From positions 1-31,307 of the forward strand of contig CAZIQF010000021.1 in NCBI GenBank assembly GCA_964541525.1: DNA of 31,307 nt. The letters run 5' to 3'. The translations under genes were made by a program, and so were the position numbers. Each line of letters opens with the position of its first letter. Within the stretch, counting starts at the first letter, position 1. The DNA is from UBA1737 sp964541525 (GTDB taxonomy: Bacteria > Bacillota_I > Bacilli_A > ML615J-28 > CAG-313). Below are positions 31,050 to 31,307 of this stretch, piece after piece. The notes under the pieces were generated by a model. The model was not told where the DNA came from and made no database searches. It was given only the letters and a program-made list of their open reading frames with translations.

Positions 31050-31307
31050 TATATTCCCCCATATTATTAATCTTTACCATTTAATTATATACTATAAAAT
31101 GTAATAAAAATGTCATTTCTTCTATTCTTTTATGTTTTAAATTTTAAAAAGGACTAAAACGTATCACATAAATTTTTATTTTTTTAAAAGATAAACGAAA
31201 ATTAATCTTATCAAAAATTATTATAATTCTAGTTATGTTGTATAATAAAAAACGGCTCTGTAAAATCTTTTATGGTTTTGTGCTTTTATGCTGTTATGGT
31301 AATTTAA

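Overview
The window comes from a very AT-rich, Gram-positive-type bacterium. It carries an HrcA/CIRCE heat-shock operon, two lipoproteins with zinc amidase domains, a Bacillus-type tRNA wobble-modification cluster, and a sigma factor resembling sporulation sigma-K. TGG is used for Trp throughout the long reading frames checked, so the standard bacterial code fits. All 25 visible stop codons are TAA or TAG and none is TGA. I infer a member of the Bacilli close to the Erysipelotrichales/RF39/Acholeplasma side. The sequence alone cannot fix the taxon.

Layout. Positions 1-7893 (minus) hold one uninterrupted reading frame of at least 2631 codons. It encodes a giant lipoprotein cut by the left window edge inside a C-terminal amidase domain. 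It is built from Listeria-Bacteroides (InlB-type) repeats, Ig-like Big_2 domains, two right-handed beta-helices and two families of repeated modules, some inserted inside InlB repeats, that I cannot name. Next (8166-10274) is a smaller paralogue with the same lipoprotein/InlB/Big_2/amidase plan. Then comes the operon hrcA-grpE-dnaK-dnaJ (15068-10432) with two CIRCE operators around a near-perfect promoter, ending in a terminator whose 3' arm has been multiplied.

From 15230 to 20172 (minus) is a dense block: yqeG, yqeH, yqeK, rsfS, a PRC-barrel gene, a ROK/hexokinase-like kinase and a small metallo-beta-lactamase-fold hydrolase. The yqeG-yqeH-yqeK-rsfS part resembles the Bacillus ribosome-assembly cluster, but aroE, yhbY and nadD are absent from it. 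Divergently (20273-21676, plus) lie a sigma-K-like gene with a hydrophobic pro-sequence and a tcdA-like E1 enzyme. From 25728 down to 21746 (minus) are trmR-trhP1-trhP2 (5-methoxyuridine at tRNA wobble U34) and greA-mtnN.

The right part is more accessory: an HTH regulator with a long helical C-terminus (RNPP-like), a YgjP-type metallopeptidase, a guanylate kinase, a zinc-finger membrane protein, two tRNA-Arg genes (TCT and CCT) each with its own promoter, a small HTH protein 16 nt behind the second tRNA, and an unrecognised 330-residue protein. Sigma-A-type promoters and simple hairpin terminators are very clear in this genome and are listed separately.
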